DNA of 62,471 bases. Origin: Flavobacteriaceae bacterium (GTDB taxonomy: Bacteria > Bacteroidota > Bacteroidia > Flavobacteriales > Flavobacteriaceae). Every line of letters starts with the position of its first letter. Positions within the stretch are counted from its first letter, which is position 1. Where the stretch lies: NCBI GenBank assembly GCA_024762795.1, contig JANTGS010000005.1, positions 1 through 62,471 of the forward strand. The letters run 5' to 3'. Below are positions 36,006 through 44,408 of the stretch, piece by piece. Position numbers and translations under genes: made by a program. A model generated the notes under the pieces. The model did not search any database. It had not been told where the DNA came from and saw nothing but the letters and a program-made list of their open reading frames with translations.

Positions 36006-38594
36006 TTATTCTTTAACTTTCCATCCCCGGAATGTAAATTTTACTTTTTTATTGAGAACTAGATTCTTTTTAATTTTTGCTTTGTATTGATGAGTTTCTC
36101 CCGGAAGTAAACTTATGTAATTATCCGACCACAGAACAGGTAAAATTGAAGCATTTGTCATTGTGTCGATAAGTCTTAATTCCGTAAAGAATGCGATCTG
36201 ATGGGTTGTGTTTTTCAGTTCTACATTATAAACCTGATATTCTCCTTCATTACTTTCTATAACAGAAAAAGATAATTTTACAGGCTTTAATTCATTGAGT
36301 TGTGTGAAATCTGCATATTGTTTACTTGGAGTGTGATAATACCAGCTTGGAACTTTTGCTTTATAATCCAGGATATCCTTTTTTCTGCTCAGCCAGTAAA
36401 AATTATCGGTGATCTCCCGGTTAGAATTATTTATAATTTTCAAACTTAGAAAATAAGTATCTGTTAAACCTGATATTTCTGGTAGTTCTATAACTTTTTT
36501 TGAGGAGTTTGCAGGTAGGTCGGTTTTAATGTCTTTTGCAAACAGCACTTTTGAATGAATATCATAAACTTTAATTTGCAGTTTTAGTCCGGTAGAATTC
36601 TTAAGCTGATCGTTAACCAGATAAACGGAGTTGTCACCATAATTATACATAGCCTGTATTGGTTTTCCTGCTTTTTTGGTAGCGTAATAGGCACCGTTGG
36701 GCATTAGGTAGGTATCGTATAATTGCCAGTACATTTCCGGCCAGGCCGAATTGAGCATCCACTGAATTACGCCAGTAGCTTTATATCTGTTTATCGAAAA
36801 GGCCTCAAACATCGGACGCATCAATTCGTAGTTAAGCATCTGAGCTTTAAATGCGTATTCTTCAACATTCTTGGCTTCACCATATCTTTTGTTGAGCGCT
36901 TCGGTAAATCTGCTGAGCGTATTGAATTCATTTCTCCCACAATGGAAATCCCAAACATCATTGATCGGCCAGAGATCTTTTTCAGGAATCATTCTTTTAA
37001 TACTTTCCAGCGGTGGTACCTGAGCTCCGGGACCGGTTTCGGTATTAAAACCAAAAGCTCCTCCGTATAAAGTGTCTTTGTACCAGTAAACCGGGGGAAC
37101 ATAAGCATAAGGCCCGCGCATTTTTACTCCGCTGGGTCCTGCAAGGGAAGTCCATTCTTTTGCCGATTGCAGATAAGCTCTGGTTGAATCATATTTATGA
37201 AAAATATCAAAATATTTCTTTTCGAGTTCAGGTTTCGGAATACAATCACTCCCTGCCGACCAGGCAAAGATAGAAGGGTGATTTCGCAACCATACAATTT
37301 GATCTTTCCAGGCTTTGGACATCATTTCAATATCCTGAGGAGAAGTAATACCACCGTAAGTTTCATCGGTAGGTTTCCCGAGGTAATTCTCCCATTCCCA
37401 ATGACAACTCCATCCCACCATAACCAAGATTCCCATTTGGTCACATAGGTTATACATGGTTTGATCCTTACCCCAGAAACCTTCCAGGCGAATGGTGTTA
37501 AGATTCATATCTTTCACATATTCCAACTGTGCTTTAATGTAATCGGGGGTGTCGTTTAACGTCATATGATCTACCCAACCCCCGCCTCTGATCGATATTT
37601 TCTCTCCGTTAATTTTAAAACCTCTGTGGCCTTCTTTTGTAAAATATTGTGACACTTCTCTGATCCCGAAGTCAAATTCCTGTGAGTCGATCTCTTTTCC
37701 ATTTGCAAAAAATTGCACTTTTGCGTGATAGAGTTCAGGAGTTCCTAAAGTGTGTGGCCACCATAATATGGGGTTTTTCAGGTGTAATTGTTTAAAATCT
37801 TTTGAAGTAAGGGTAATTTTCTTTTGTTCTCCTTTTTTTAAAGTAACTTTTTTATTGATAGCGATATCTCCAATCTTAATTCTTAGATCTCCGCTGATTT
37901 CTTTATTAAAGTTTTGTAGGTAGGTGGTAAAGATCAGGTCAGTTTCTTTATAATTACCATTTTTAAAAGAAGATTCAATATATGGATCTTCAATACTTAC
38001 GCCATTATTAGAAATAAGTAAAACATCTCTAAAAATTCCCATATTGTTATCGGGTGGTGCCGGATTCCAGTCAACAAATCCAATGGTGTAATCGCCGGGT
38101 TTTGGAGGGTAGACTTTTACTGCAAGAATGTTTTTTCCTTTTCTAAGATATTTATTAACAGGGTATTTGTATTGTCGGAAAGGATTGATCACTTCTTCTT
38201 TAGAGGCGATCTTTTTGCCGTTCAGCCAGATCTCTGCACTGTAATTGATACCTTCAAATTTTAATAGAAAGATTTTGTTAAGGTCGTTCATGTTAAATTC
38301 AGTACGATACCACCATGCATTTTTAAAGGGCCTGGTATCAACTTTTTCAATATTTTTACCGATAAAAATATCTTTATACGCTCCGTTTTCCATCTGCGCA
38401 TTTAAAACAGTTGTAGGAACATTCGCCCGGATCCATCCTTTTTTATTAAGATTTTCCGAAGAGATCACTTCCCCTTTATTCCCGGATTTTTCACTGCTTT
38501 GAACCTGCCAGTCCTTTAAAAGGATTCTTTGGCTTTGTGAAAATGAGGTTAAATAAATTCCTGTCATAAATAAAAAGAGTAAGAAATTCTTCAT
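36006..38594 (-). CDS. GH2 exo-beta-glucosaminidase-like glycoside hydrolase
   Basis: 862 residues with a signal peptide (about 1-20, SFSQ). Order: sugar-binding jelly roll (about 45-195), immunoglobulin-like domain (about 200-310), TIM barrel (about 320-620), C-terminal beta domains. The position of the usual GH2 acid/base Glu in NE is taken by Asp450 in SAGSD, and the nucleophile is Glu519 in FNTETGPG. This Asp/Glu arrangement is that of exo-beta-D-glucosaminidases (CsxA type) that remove GlcN from chitosan ends. Neighbouring GlcN-6-P deaminase agrees. A beta-mannosidase-like specificity is the main alternative. Confidence 0.85.
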   Translation of the reverse strand: MKNFLLFLFMTGIYLTSFSQSQRILLKDWQVQSSEKSGNKGEVISSENLNKKGWIRANVPTTVLNAQMENGAYKDIFIGKNIEKVDTRPFKNAWWYRTEFNMNDLNKIFLLKFEGINYSAEIWLNGKKIASKEEVINPFRQYKYPVNKYLRKGKNILAVKVYPPKPGDYTIGFVDWNPAPPDNNMGIFRDVLLISNNGVSIEDPYIESSFKNGNYKETDLIFTTYLQNFNKEISGDLRIKIGDIAINKKVTLKKGEQKKITLTSKDFKQLHLKNPILWWPHTLGTPELYHAKVQFFANGKEIDSQEFDFGIREVSQYFTKEGHRGFKINGEKISIRGGGWVDHMTLNDTPDYIKAQLEYVKDMNLNTIRLEGFWGKDQTMYNLCDQMGILVMVGWSCHWEWENYLGKPTDETYGGITSPQDIEMMSKAWKDQIVWLRNHPSIFAWSAGSDCIPKPELEKKYFDIFHKYDSTRAYLQSAKEWTSLAGPSGVKMRGPYAYVPPVYWYKDTLYGGAFGFNTETGPGAQVPPLESIKRMIPEKDLWPINDVWDFHCGRNEFNTLSRFTEALNKRYGEAKNVEEYAFKAQMLNYELMRPMFEAFSINRYKATGVIQWMLNSAWPEMYWQLYDTYLMPNGAYYATKKAGKPIQAMYNYGDNSVYLVNDQLKNSTGLKLQIKVYDIHSKVLFAKDIKTDLPANSSKKVIELPEISGLTDTYFLSLKIINNSNREITDNFYWLSRKKDILDYKAKVPSWYYHTPSKQYADFTQLNELKPVKLSFSVIESNEGEYQVYNVELKNTTHQIAFFTELRLIDTMTNASILPVLWSDNYISLLPGETHQYKAKIKKNLVLNKKVKFTFRGWKVKE

Positions 38595-38619
38595 CGTACC
38601 GGAGTTTTAGATTTCTCAT

Positions 38620-38651
38620 CAAAAGTATAAATAATAATTAGAAGTGCAAAA
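38620..38651 (-). promoter_or_regulatory. Promoter of the GH2-MFS-ROK operon
   Basis: On the reverse strand, TTTTG (plus 38647-38651), 19 bases, then TACTTTTG (plus 38620-38627), matching the Bacteroidota -33/-7 consensus. Transcription would begin about 20 bases before the GH2 start codon. The -33 element overlaps a candidate LacI half-site. Confidence 0.6.
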
Positions 38652-38700
38652 TATTGTGCAATAATAATTTATAATAATATTATAATGCAAAAAATTGCAC
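38644..38700. promoter_or_regulatory. Candidate LacI-type operators
   Basis: Three TTGCAC/GTGCAA half-sites occur in 57 bases: GTGCAA at 38644-38649 and 38656-38661, and TTGCAC at 38695-38700. The last one forms TGCAA-n4-TTGCA (38686-38699). A perfect palindrome ATAATATTAT (38674-38683) lies between. The first half-site overlaps the -33 box of the GH2 promoter, and the LacI-family gene is adjacent, so this is a likely operator region. The exact operator is not proven. Confidence 0.5.
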
Positions 38701-38744
38701 TCATCTAAAGATTTACCTCTGAAAGATTAAATTTATAGTTTGGA

Positions 38745-39761
38745 TTACTTGATCTTTAAAGTAGAATTTTTAATGATAAATTTTGAAGGAATGATAAGGG
38801 TATTGTTTTCGATCTTTTTATTTTCTATCATTTTAAACAATTCTGCGATTGCCCTGTTCCCGATCTCTGAACCTGAAAAATGAATAGAAGTAAGCTGCGA
38901 CGGGTTAGCGGCTTCGTTTTTATGGTTGCTAAAACCGATTAAAAGCATATCCTTTGGTGTGCTGAGGCCTTTACTTTTTAACCACTCAATAATTTGATTG
39001 CTGAGGGTATTACCGGGAGAAATTATTCCATCGGGTAATTTTGATTTTGTATAAAGTTTGTTCAGATGATCAATCAGCCTAATATTATCAAAATCTTTTA
39101 TTATGATATGATCTTTAGAATACTCCTCATCAGCATCTGCATAAGCATTTTTATAACCTTCGATCATATCTGCGTAAAACGGATTGTTTGGATTTCCTGC
39201 AAATAGAAGTATATTTTTGGCTTTCATAGAGAACAGATGATTTACAGCTTTATAAGTGCCGTGGGAAACATCTGGTATAACGGTGGAACCGGATTGTTCC
39301 TGATCAGAGTTATTGATAAAAACAGTTGGAATATTGTATTTTACAAATTGATTCAGGTGGTCTATTGGAGTACTTTTATCAAAAATAACGGCGATCACAC
39401 CCTCTATATTCATATTGATCAATGATTGGGCATAGGTTTTTTCTATTTCCGGATCCTTGTTGGTATATGCAATGTATAAACTATACCCCCTTTCTTTGGC
39501 AGTATTTTGTATGCTCTCAACCATGTCAATATAAAACTGACTGTTCAGAACGGGTAATAAAAGACAGATCGTTCTGTTTTTATCAACTTTCATATATGCC
39601 GGCAGATTGGGTTGGTAACCCAGGTTTTTAGCAGCATTCCAAACCTTTTCTTTTGTAGACTGACTGATCTTTGGATGATTGTTTAAGGCTCTTGAAACGG
39701 TAGAAAGCGAAATATTTACAGCTTCTGCAATATCTTTTATGGTAACATTTTTTTTCTTCAA
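38745..39761 (-). CDS. LacI-family transcriptional regulator
   Basis: 338 residues. N-terminal helix-turn-helix VTIKDIAEAVNISLSTVSRALNN (about 5-27) and hinge helix NLGYQPN, followed by a periplasmic-binding-protein-like sensor domain (about 60-330). It lies between the glucosamine-6-P deaminase gene and the GH2 gene, all on the same strand, and probably controls this locus in response to a glucosamine-derived ligand. Candidate operators are immediately downstream of it, in front of the GH2 gene. Confidence 0.92.
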   Translation of the reverse strand: MKKKNVTIKDIAEAVNISLSTVSRALNNHPKISQSTKEKVWNAAKNLGYQPNLPAYMKVDKNRTICLLLPVLNSQFYIDMVESIQNTAKERGYSLYIAYTNKDPEIEKTYAQSLINMNIEGVIAVIFDKSTPIDHLNQFVKYNIPTVFINNSDQEQSGSTVIPDVSHGTYKAVNHLFSMKAKNILLFAGNPNNPFYADMIEGYKNAYADADEEYSKDHIIIKDFDNIRLIDHLNKLYTKSKLPDGIISPGNTLSNQIIEWLKSKGLSTPKDMLLIGFSNHKNEAANPSQLTSIHFSGSEIGNRAIAELFKMIENKKIENNTLIIPSKFIIKNSTLKIK

Positions 39762-39840
39762 AGGTTTGATATTTAGTTGTCTAAATGTAAAAGAAGTATT
39801 AAGATCATTACAAAACTATATAATAAAATGAAATAAAGAT

Positions 39841-39886
39841 AATTGATACAGCCTTCTTTTTAAAGGATCAGAAAACTGTATCAATT
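39841..39886 (-). terminator. Stem-loop between nagB and the LacI gene
   Basis: 11-base perfect inverted repeat AATTGATACAG (39841-39851) and CTGTATCAATT (39876-39886), with a further inner CCTT/AAGG pairing. It lies 28 bases after the nagB stop on the reverse strand. The U tract after it is weak (ATCTTTATTTC), so it may be a terminator or an RNA processing/stability hairpin. Confidence 0.5.
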
Positions 39887-39913
39887 GATCTTTTCGCAGG
39901 TTTCTTTTATTTC

Positions 39914-41827
39914 TTAAAAATAAAATCTTCTAAATGCTTCCAGGGCGGCATAATCAGCCAGGCCTAAGGCATTGTACTTCTCGGCTGTTTCTCTGTTCCT
40001 GTCTTCAGCCCTCATCCAGAATTCTCTTGAATCATCTCCTTGATAGAGAGCTCCGTCTTTTTGCGACTGGTGGTAGAAGATAGAGTTTCTTTTCTTCAAT
40101 ACCTGATCAGGACTCATAGGAACGGTCATTTCAATTTCATGAATATCCCATTCGTACCAGGCTCCTTTGTACAGCCAAACCCTACAATCTTTAATATATC
40201 TTTCTTTTTTCTGATCTTCCAGCGCTTTAAAAAGAGATTCGAGACAGATCTTATGCGTACTATGAGGTCCGGCCAGATCTTCGGAGGCAAAGATCTGATG
40301 AGGTTTTATCCTGGCTATCAATCCTGTCATCAACCGGATATCATCATTGCTTAATTTTTTCTTGTTTGCAGTTCCTGTTTCGTAAAAAGGAAGATCTAAA
40401 AAGTGTACATTTTCATCGGGTACTCCGAGATATCGCATAGCGGCGATAGATTCTTTTCTACGGATCAGGCTTTTTAAATTTCTTACCGCTAAAGTATCTA
40501 TTTCATATTCTTTTTTTGATTTAAGATCTTTAATAATTTTTTTGGCATTCGGATTGTCCTCATTTAGAGCCAGAGATACTTCGGCAAATTTCATCGCTTC
40601 GTCATCTGCCACGGCAATATTTCCAGAAGTTTGGTAGGCAATATGAACATCATGTCCCTGTTCTACCAGACGGTCAATGGTGCCTCCCATTGAGATCACA
40701 TCATCCCCGGGATGTGGGCTAAAAACAATAACTCTTTTTCTTGAAGGGTTTTTACGCTCAGGGCGATTAGTATCATCAGCATTGGGTTTCCCGCCGGGCC
40801 ATCCGGTTATGGTGTGTTGTAACCTGTTAAACAGAATAATATTCAGGTTATAGGCAGAACCATGATCAACCAGAAGGTTAGACATTCCGTTGTTGTTGTA
40901 GTCTGTATCTGTAAGTTTTAAAACTGATTTTTGTTTCAGATCACTCAGCCATACAGCCGCTTTTAAAGTAAGATTATCTGTCCAGTCACAGGATTTGACT
41001 AACCATGGAGTTTTAATTCTTGTTAATTCCTGTGATGCTCCATCATCCAAAACAAAAGTACAATTCTTATGATTTTGCAGATATGAGGAGGGAATATCTG
41101 AGGTTACATTTCCTTCAATGGCTTTTTTAACCACCGAGGCTTTGTTGATACCCCAGGCCAATAGAACAATTCTTTTAGATTTTAGTATAGTACTGATCCC
41201 CATGGTTATAGCTACTTTAGGAACGTTTTCTATTCCCAGAAAGGCAGGAGCAGCATCCACACGGGTAATGTGATCAAGCGTAATATTTCTTGTTCCGGAA
41301 TTGTAATGCGATCCCGGTTCGTTAAATCCAACGTGCCCGGTTCTACCAATACCCAGTAACTGAAAATCAAGTCCGCCGGAATCTTCTATTTTTTTATCAT
41401 AAGCGATACAGTAATTCTGAATCTCATCCGGAGCGATGGTTCCGCTGGGTATATTGATATTTTCGGGTAGAATATCGATATGATTAAACAGGTGTTCATG
41501 CATAAAATACCAGTAACTCTGCGGATTCTCCTTTTCCATCGGATAGTATTCGTCAAGATTGAAAGTAACCACATTTTTAAAGCTCAGCCCTTCTTCTTTG
41601 TGCATTCTTACCAGTTCTTCGTACACGTCAATTGGAGAGGAACCTGTTGCCAGACCAAGTACACACTTTTTCTTCTGTTTTGCTTTCTTTTTGATGAGTT
41701 CGGCAATTTCCAATGCCACTATTTTTGAAGCTTTAAGGGAATCGTTAAAAACCACATTGTGGATTTTCTCAAACCGGGTGTCTTCAAATTTCCCGGGTTC
41801 TTTGTATTTAATCAGATCGGTTTTCAT
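39914..41827 (-). CDS. nagB: Glucosamine-6-phosphate deaminase with C-terminal PIG-L domain
   Basis: 637 residues. The N-terminal half (about 1-280) is NagB, which converts GlcN-6-P to fructose-6-P and ammonia. Visible are ATGSSP, FNLDEYYP and the active-site GIGRTGHVGFNEPGS. The C-terminal part (from about 365) is a LmbE/PIG-L deacetylase-like domain with FSPHPGDDVISMGG, in which the usual HPDDD motif reads HPGDD. This long two-domain form is standard in Bacteroidota. Its start is 14 bases after the amidohydrolase stop, so they are co-transcribed. It provides the entry of glucosamine into glycolysis. Confidence 0.92.
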   Translation of the reverse strand: MKTDLIKYKEPGKFEDTRFEKIHNVVFNDSLKASKIVALEIAELIKKKAKQKKKCVLGLATGSSPIDVYEELVRMHKEEGLSFKNVVTFNLDEYYPMEKENPQSYWYFMHEHLFNHIDILPENINIPSGTIAPDEIQNYCIAYDKKIEDSGGLDFQLLGIGRTGHVGFNEPGSHYNSGTRNITLDHITRVDAAPAFLGIENVPKVAITMGISTILKSKRIVLLAWGINKASVVKKAIEGNVTSDIPSSYLQNHKNCTFVLDDGASQELTRIKTPWLVKSCDWTDNLTLKAAVWLSDLKQKSVLKLTDTDYNNNGMSNLLVDHGSAYNLNIILFNRLQHTITGWPGGKPNADDTNRPERKNPSRKRVIVFSPHPGDDVISMGGTIDRLVEQGHDVHIAYQTSGNIAVADDEAMKFAEVSLALNEDNPNAKKIIKDLKSKKEYEIDTLAVRNLKSLIRRKESIAAMRYLGVPDENVHFLDLPFYETGTANKKKLSNDDIRLMTGLIARIKPHQIFASEDLAGPHSTHKICLESLFKALEDQKKERYIKDCRVWLYKGAWYEWDIHEIEMTVPMSPDQVLKKRNSIFYHQSQKDGALYQGDDSREFWMRAEDRNRETAEKYNALGLADYAALEAFRRFYF

Positions 41828-41841
41828 AAGTACTATGTTTT

Positions 41842-43458
41842 TTAATTTACTTTTTCTCCGTTAATATAAGTTTCCATTACTTTGACGTAAGGAATTTTTT
41901 CTGCTGGTATTTCCATAACATTCTGATCGAGGATTACAAAATCGGCAAATTTTCCGGGTTCGATACTTCCTTTTTCCTCTTCCTCAAAATTAGCATAAGC
42001 TGCCCATATGGTCATACCCTTTAAGGTTTCTTCTTTGCTTAAAGCATCTTTCATTTGAAATCCGTTTTTCGGATATCCTTTTAAATCTTTTCTGGCCACG
42101 GCCGCATAAAAAGTAAGCATAGGATTCACTTTTTCAACGGGAAAATCAGTTCCCAGCGCAACCAATCCGTATTCATCTAATAATTTTTTATAGGCGTAGG
42201 CTCCTTTCATTCTTTCTTTACCGAGTCTGTCTTTTGCCCAGTACATATCGCTTGTGGCATGGGTAGGTTGGATAGAAGGAATAATATACTTAAAAAAGTC
42301 AAAATCTTTATCATCTATGATCTGTGCATGTTCAATGCGCCACCTTCTGCTTTTGTCTTTATGGATGGCCTCCGAGTAGGTTTTTAGCAGGAAATAATTG
42401 GCAGAATCGCCAATGGCATGCGTATTCATCTGAAAGTCGGAATCGGCAATGCGTTTTGCGGTCTCCTCAATGGTTTTCAGGTCGTTTACAAGAGCACCGT
42501 AATGTCCGGGTCTGTCACTATAGGGTTTTTTTAAAGCAGCTCCTCTTGAACCCAAAGCACCATCTGCATAGAATTTAAAGGATCTGACATTGAGTCGATC
42601 GGTTTTAAAGATCCCGTTTTTAAGATAATAGTCGAGATTCTTTTTACTGGCAGAAACCATAGCATAGATCCTGATCTTTAGTTCTCCGGCCTGTTGTAAA
42701 CTGTCGATAAGTTCGATGATATTTCTGTCTAAACCGGCATCATCCACTGTGGTGAGACCAAGATTAAGACAATATTTCTCTGCATCTTTTAGGGCTTTAG
42801 CGGCTTGTGTTTTTGTTTCCTGCGGGATAATATTTGAAACAGCATCCATGGCATTATCGATCAAGACTCCGGTTATTTTCCCATTCTTTTTTATGATCTC
42901 ACCTCCGGAAACCTTGGTTTTATTGTTAATTCCTGCAAGGTCAAGTGCCTTTTGATTGGCGAGCAAAGCATGCCCGTCAATTCTTTTTATCGCAACAGGG
43001 GTGTCGGGAAATAAAAGATCTAAAGTGTCCTTTACAGGGTACTCTTTAACTTCCCAGTCGTTTTGATCCCACCCGCGGCCAAAAATAAATTTTGCATGAT
43101 TTTTCTTTTGAAAAGAGGTGATCTTATCAACCACTTCTTTAAAACTTTTTGTGCCGGCGGCATCGACCAGTTGCATATAACTTCCGAGTCCGTAAAAATG
43201 ACAATGTGCATCGATCAGTCCGGGAAGGATCGTTTTCCCTTTTGCATCCAGTATCTGATCACTTTTATAATCTTTAAGAATATCTTTTGTATTTCCAACT
43301 GCAATTATTTTTCCGTTTTTAATTGCAAAAGACTCTGCTTTGTCAAAGTTATTGTTTACAGTGTAGATATTTCCATTGGTGATGATAAGTTCTGCAAGCT
43401 TTTTATTATCACAGGATTGAAGCGCAAAAATTATTAAAAGAAGTGTAAAATATTTCAT
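41842..43458 (-). CDS. YtcJ-like amidohydrolase lipoprotein
   Basis: 538 residues with a lipoprotein signal (LLLIIFALQSC, lipid-modified Cys at 16). Metal-dependent hydrolase of the amidohydrolase superfamily (Amidohydro_3). Metal ligands include GLIDAHCHFYG near residue 82, RRWRIEHAQI with a conserved His, and ALGTDFPVE with the Asp. These enzymes act on amides or esters, but the substrate is unknown. In this context a role in deacylating amino sugar derivatives is possible but not shown. It is upstream of nagB in the same direction, with the patatin gene 15 bases further upstream. Confidence 0.85.
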   Translation of the reverse strand: MKYFTLLLIIFALQSCDNKKLAELIITNGNIYTVNNNFDKAESFAIKNGKIIAVGNTKDILKDYKSDQILDAKGKTILPGLIDAHCHFYGLGSYMQLVDAAGTKSFKEVVDKITSFQKKNHAKFIFGRGWDQNDWEVKEYPVKDTLDLLFPDTPVAIKRIDGHALLANQKALDLAGINNKTKVSGGEIIKKNGKITGVLIDNAMDAVSNIIPQETKTQAAKALKDAEKYCLNLGLTTVDDAGLDRNIIELIDSLQQAGELKIRIYAMVSASKKNLDYYLKNGIFKTDRLNVRSFKFYADGALGSRGAALKKPYSDRPGHYGALVNDLKTIEETAKRIADSDFQMNTHAIGDSANYFLLKTYSEAIHKDKSRRWRIEHAQIIDDKDFDFFKYIIPSIQPTHATSDMYWAKDRLGKERMKGAYAYKKLLDEYGLVALGTDFPVEKVNPMLTFYAAVARKDLKGYPKNGFQMKDALSKEETLKGMTIWAAYANFEEEEKGSIEPGKFADFVILDQNVMEIPAEKIPYVKVMETYINGEKVN

Positions 43459-43472
43459 AATTCAGGTTTTTA

Positions 43473-44243
43473 TTATAGAATAGCTTTTTTGATTTGAGGC
43501 ATTTCTTTCCGTGCTAACTTATAACCAATTTGAAAAGCTTTGTTAACCATACTGCGGTCTAAAACATTTACTTTTGAGAGTTCAACAGGTGTCAGCACAT
43601 AATTACACCGTGAAAATTTTCTGATATCATTGGCGTCGAGGCCTATATGATAAACCCGGTAAATTAGTTTAATGGTTGAATTGATTTGCGATTTACTGGT
43701 AGGTTTCAGTGGGTTTACAAAGCTCCCGATGATCTTTTCAAAGTTATTTTCAAGCGGCTCAATAGGGAAATTATTTAAAATTCCACCATCTGAATAGAGA
43801 TTGCCGTTGATCTCTACAGGAGAAAATACAGGGGGAAGTGCAGAAGAAGCGATCAATGGATTGATGAGCTCTCCCTCTGAAAAGAAATCGAGTTTTCCGG
43901 AAAGCAGATTGGTTGCACTGATATAGGTGGGATATTTCAGGGTATCGAAATTATCTTCGGGAAAGAATTTTTTAAAATGAGTATAATATTTTTCGCTATC
44001 CATCAATCCGGGTTTGTTAAAAGTATACAGAGAAATACTTAACAATGGAGTCTTTCGAAAAAAGTTCAGCATATCATCAATAGAGTAACCGTAAGCATAC
44101 AATGCAGCTACCAAGGCGCCACCACTGGTTCCGGAAACACCATCGGGTACAATTCCTTCTTCAAGTAGCGCCTTTATAAAGCCAACATGTCCAAGTGCCC
44201 TTACACCGCCTCCCGACAATACCAACCCGATTTTTCCTTTCAT
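43473..44243 (-). CDS. Patatin-like phospholipase (RssA type)
   Basis: 256 residues. Oxyanion-hole segment LSGGGVRALGHVG (9-21), nucleophile Ser in GTSGGA (G-x-S-x-G) and catalytic Asp in SDGGILNNFP. No signal peptide, so cytoplasmic, as for RssA-like proteins. Acts as a serine hydrolase on acyl esters; the substrate is unknown. It is the first gene of a run patatin-amidohydrolase-nagB and is divergent from leuS. Confidence 0.9.
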   Translation of the reverse strand: MKGKIGLVLSGGGVRALGHVGFIKALLEEGIVPDGVSGTSGGALVAALYAYGYSIDDMLNFFRKTPLLSISLYTFNKPGLMDSEKYYTHFKKFFPEDNFDTLKYPTYISATNLLSGKLDFFSEGELINPLIASSALPPVFSPVEINGNLYSDGGILNNFPIEPLENNFEKIIGSFVNPLKPTSKSQINSTIKLIYRVYHIGLDANDIRKFSRCNYVLTPVELSKVNVLDRSMVNKAFQIGYKLARKEMPQIKKAIL

Positions 44244-44284
44244 AAAAATAAAGTATTAGGATCAAAACAGTTATTTAAAAAAGG

Positions 44285-44316
44285 TTTTGTGCTTTAAAGC
44301 TTTAGCAGTAAATTTG
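44285..44316 (+). promoter_or_regulatory. Promoter of leuS
   Basis: TTTTG at 44285-44289, 19 bases, then TAAATTTG at 44309-44316, an exact TAnnTTTG match with the standard spacing. The predicted untranslated leader is about 85 bases to the GTG start at 44409. Confidence 0.65.
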
Positions 44317-44408
44317 CACTTTTCCAAAAAGCAGGGATACCCTATTTAAGAAACTGGTTTGTAAAGTTAATTTATCCAAACTTAATATAAAAATTAAAAA
44401 CCAAAGGT

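Noticed and set aside
39914-41827. NagB with PIG-L tail as a new fusion enzyme
   Set aside because: This two-domain form is widespread in Bacteroidota.
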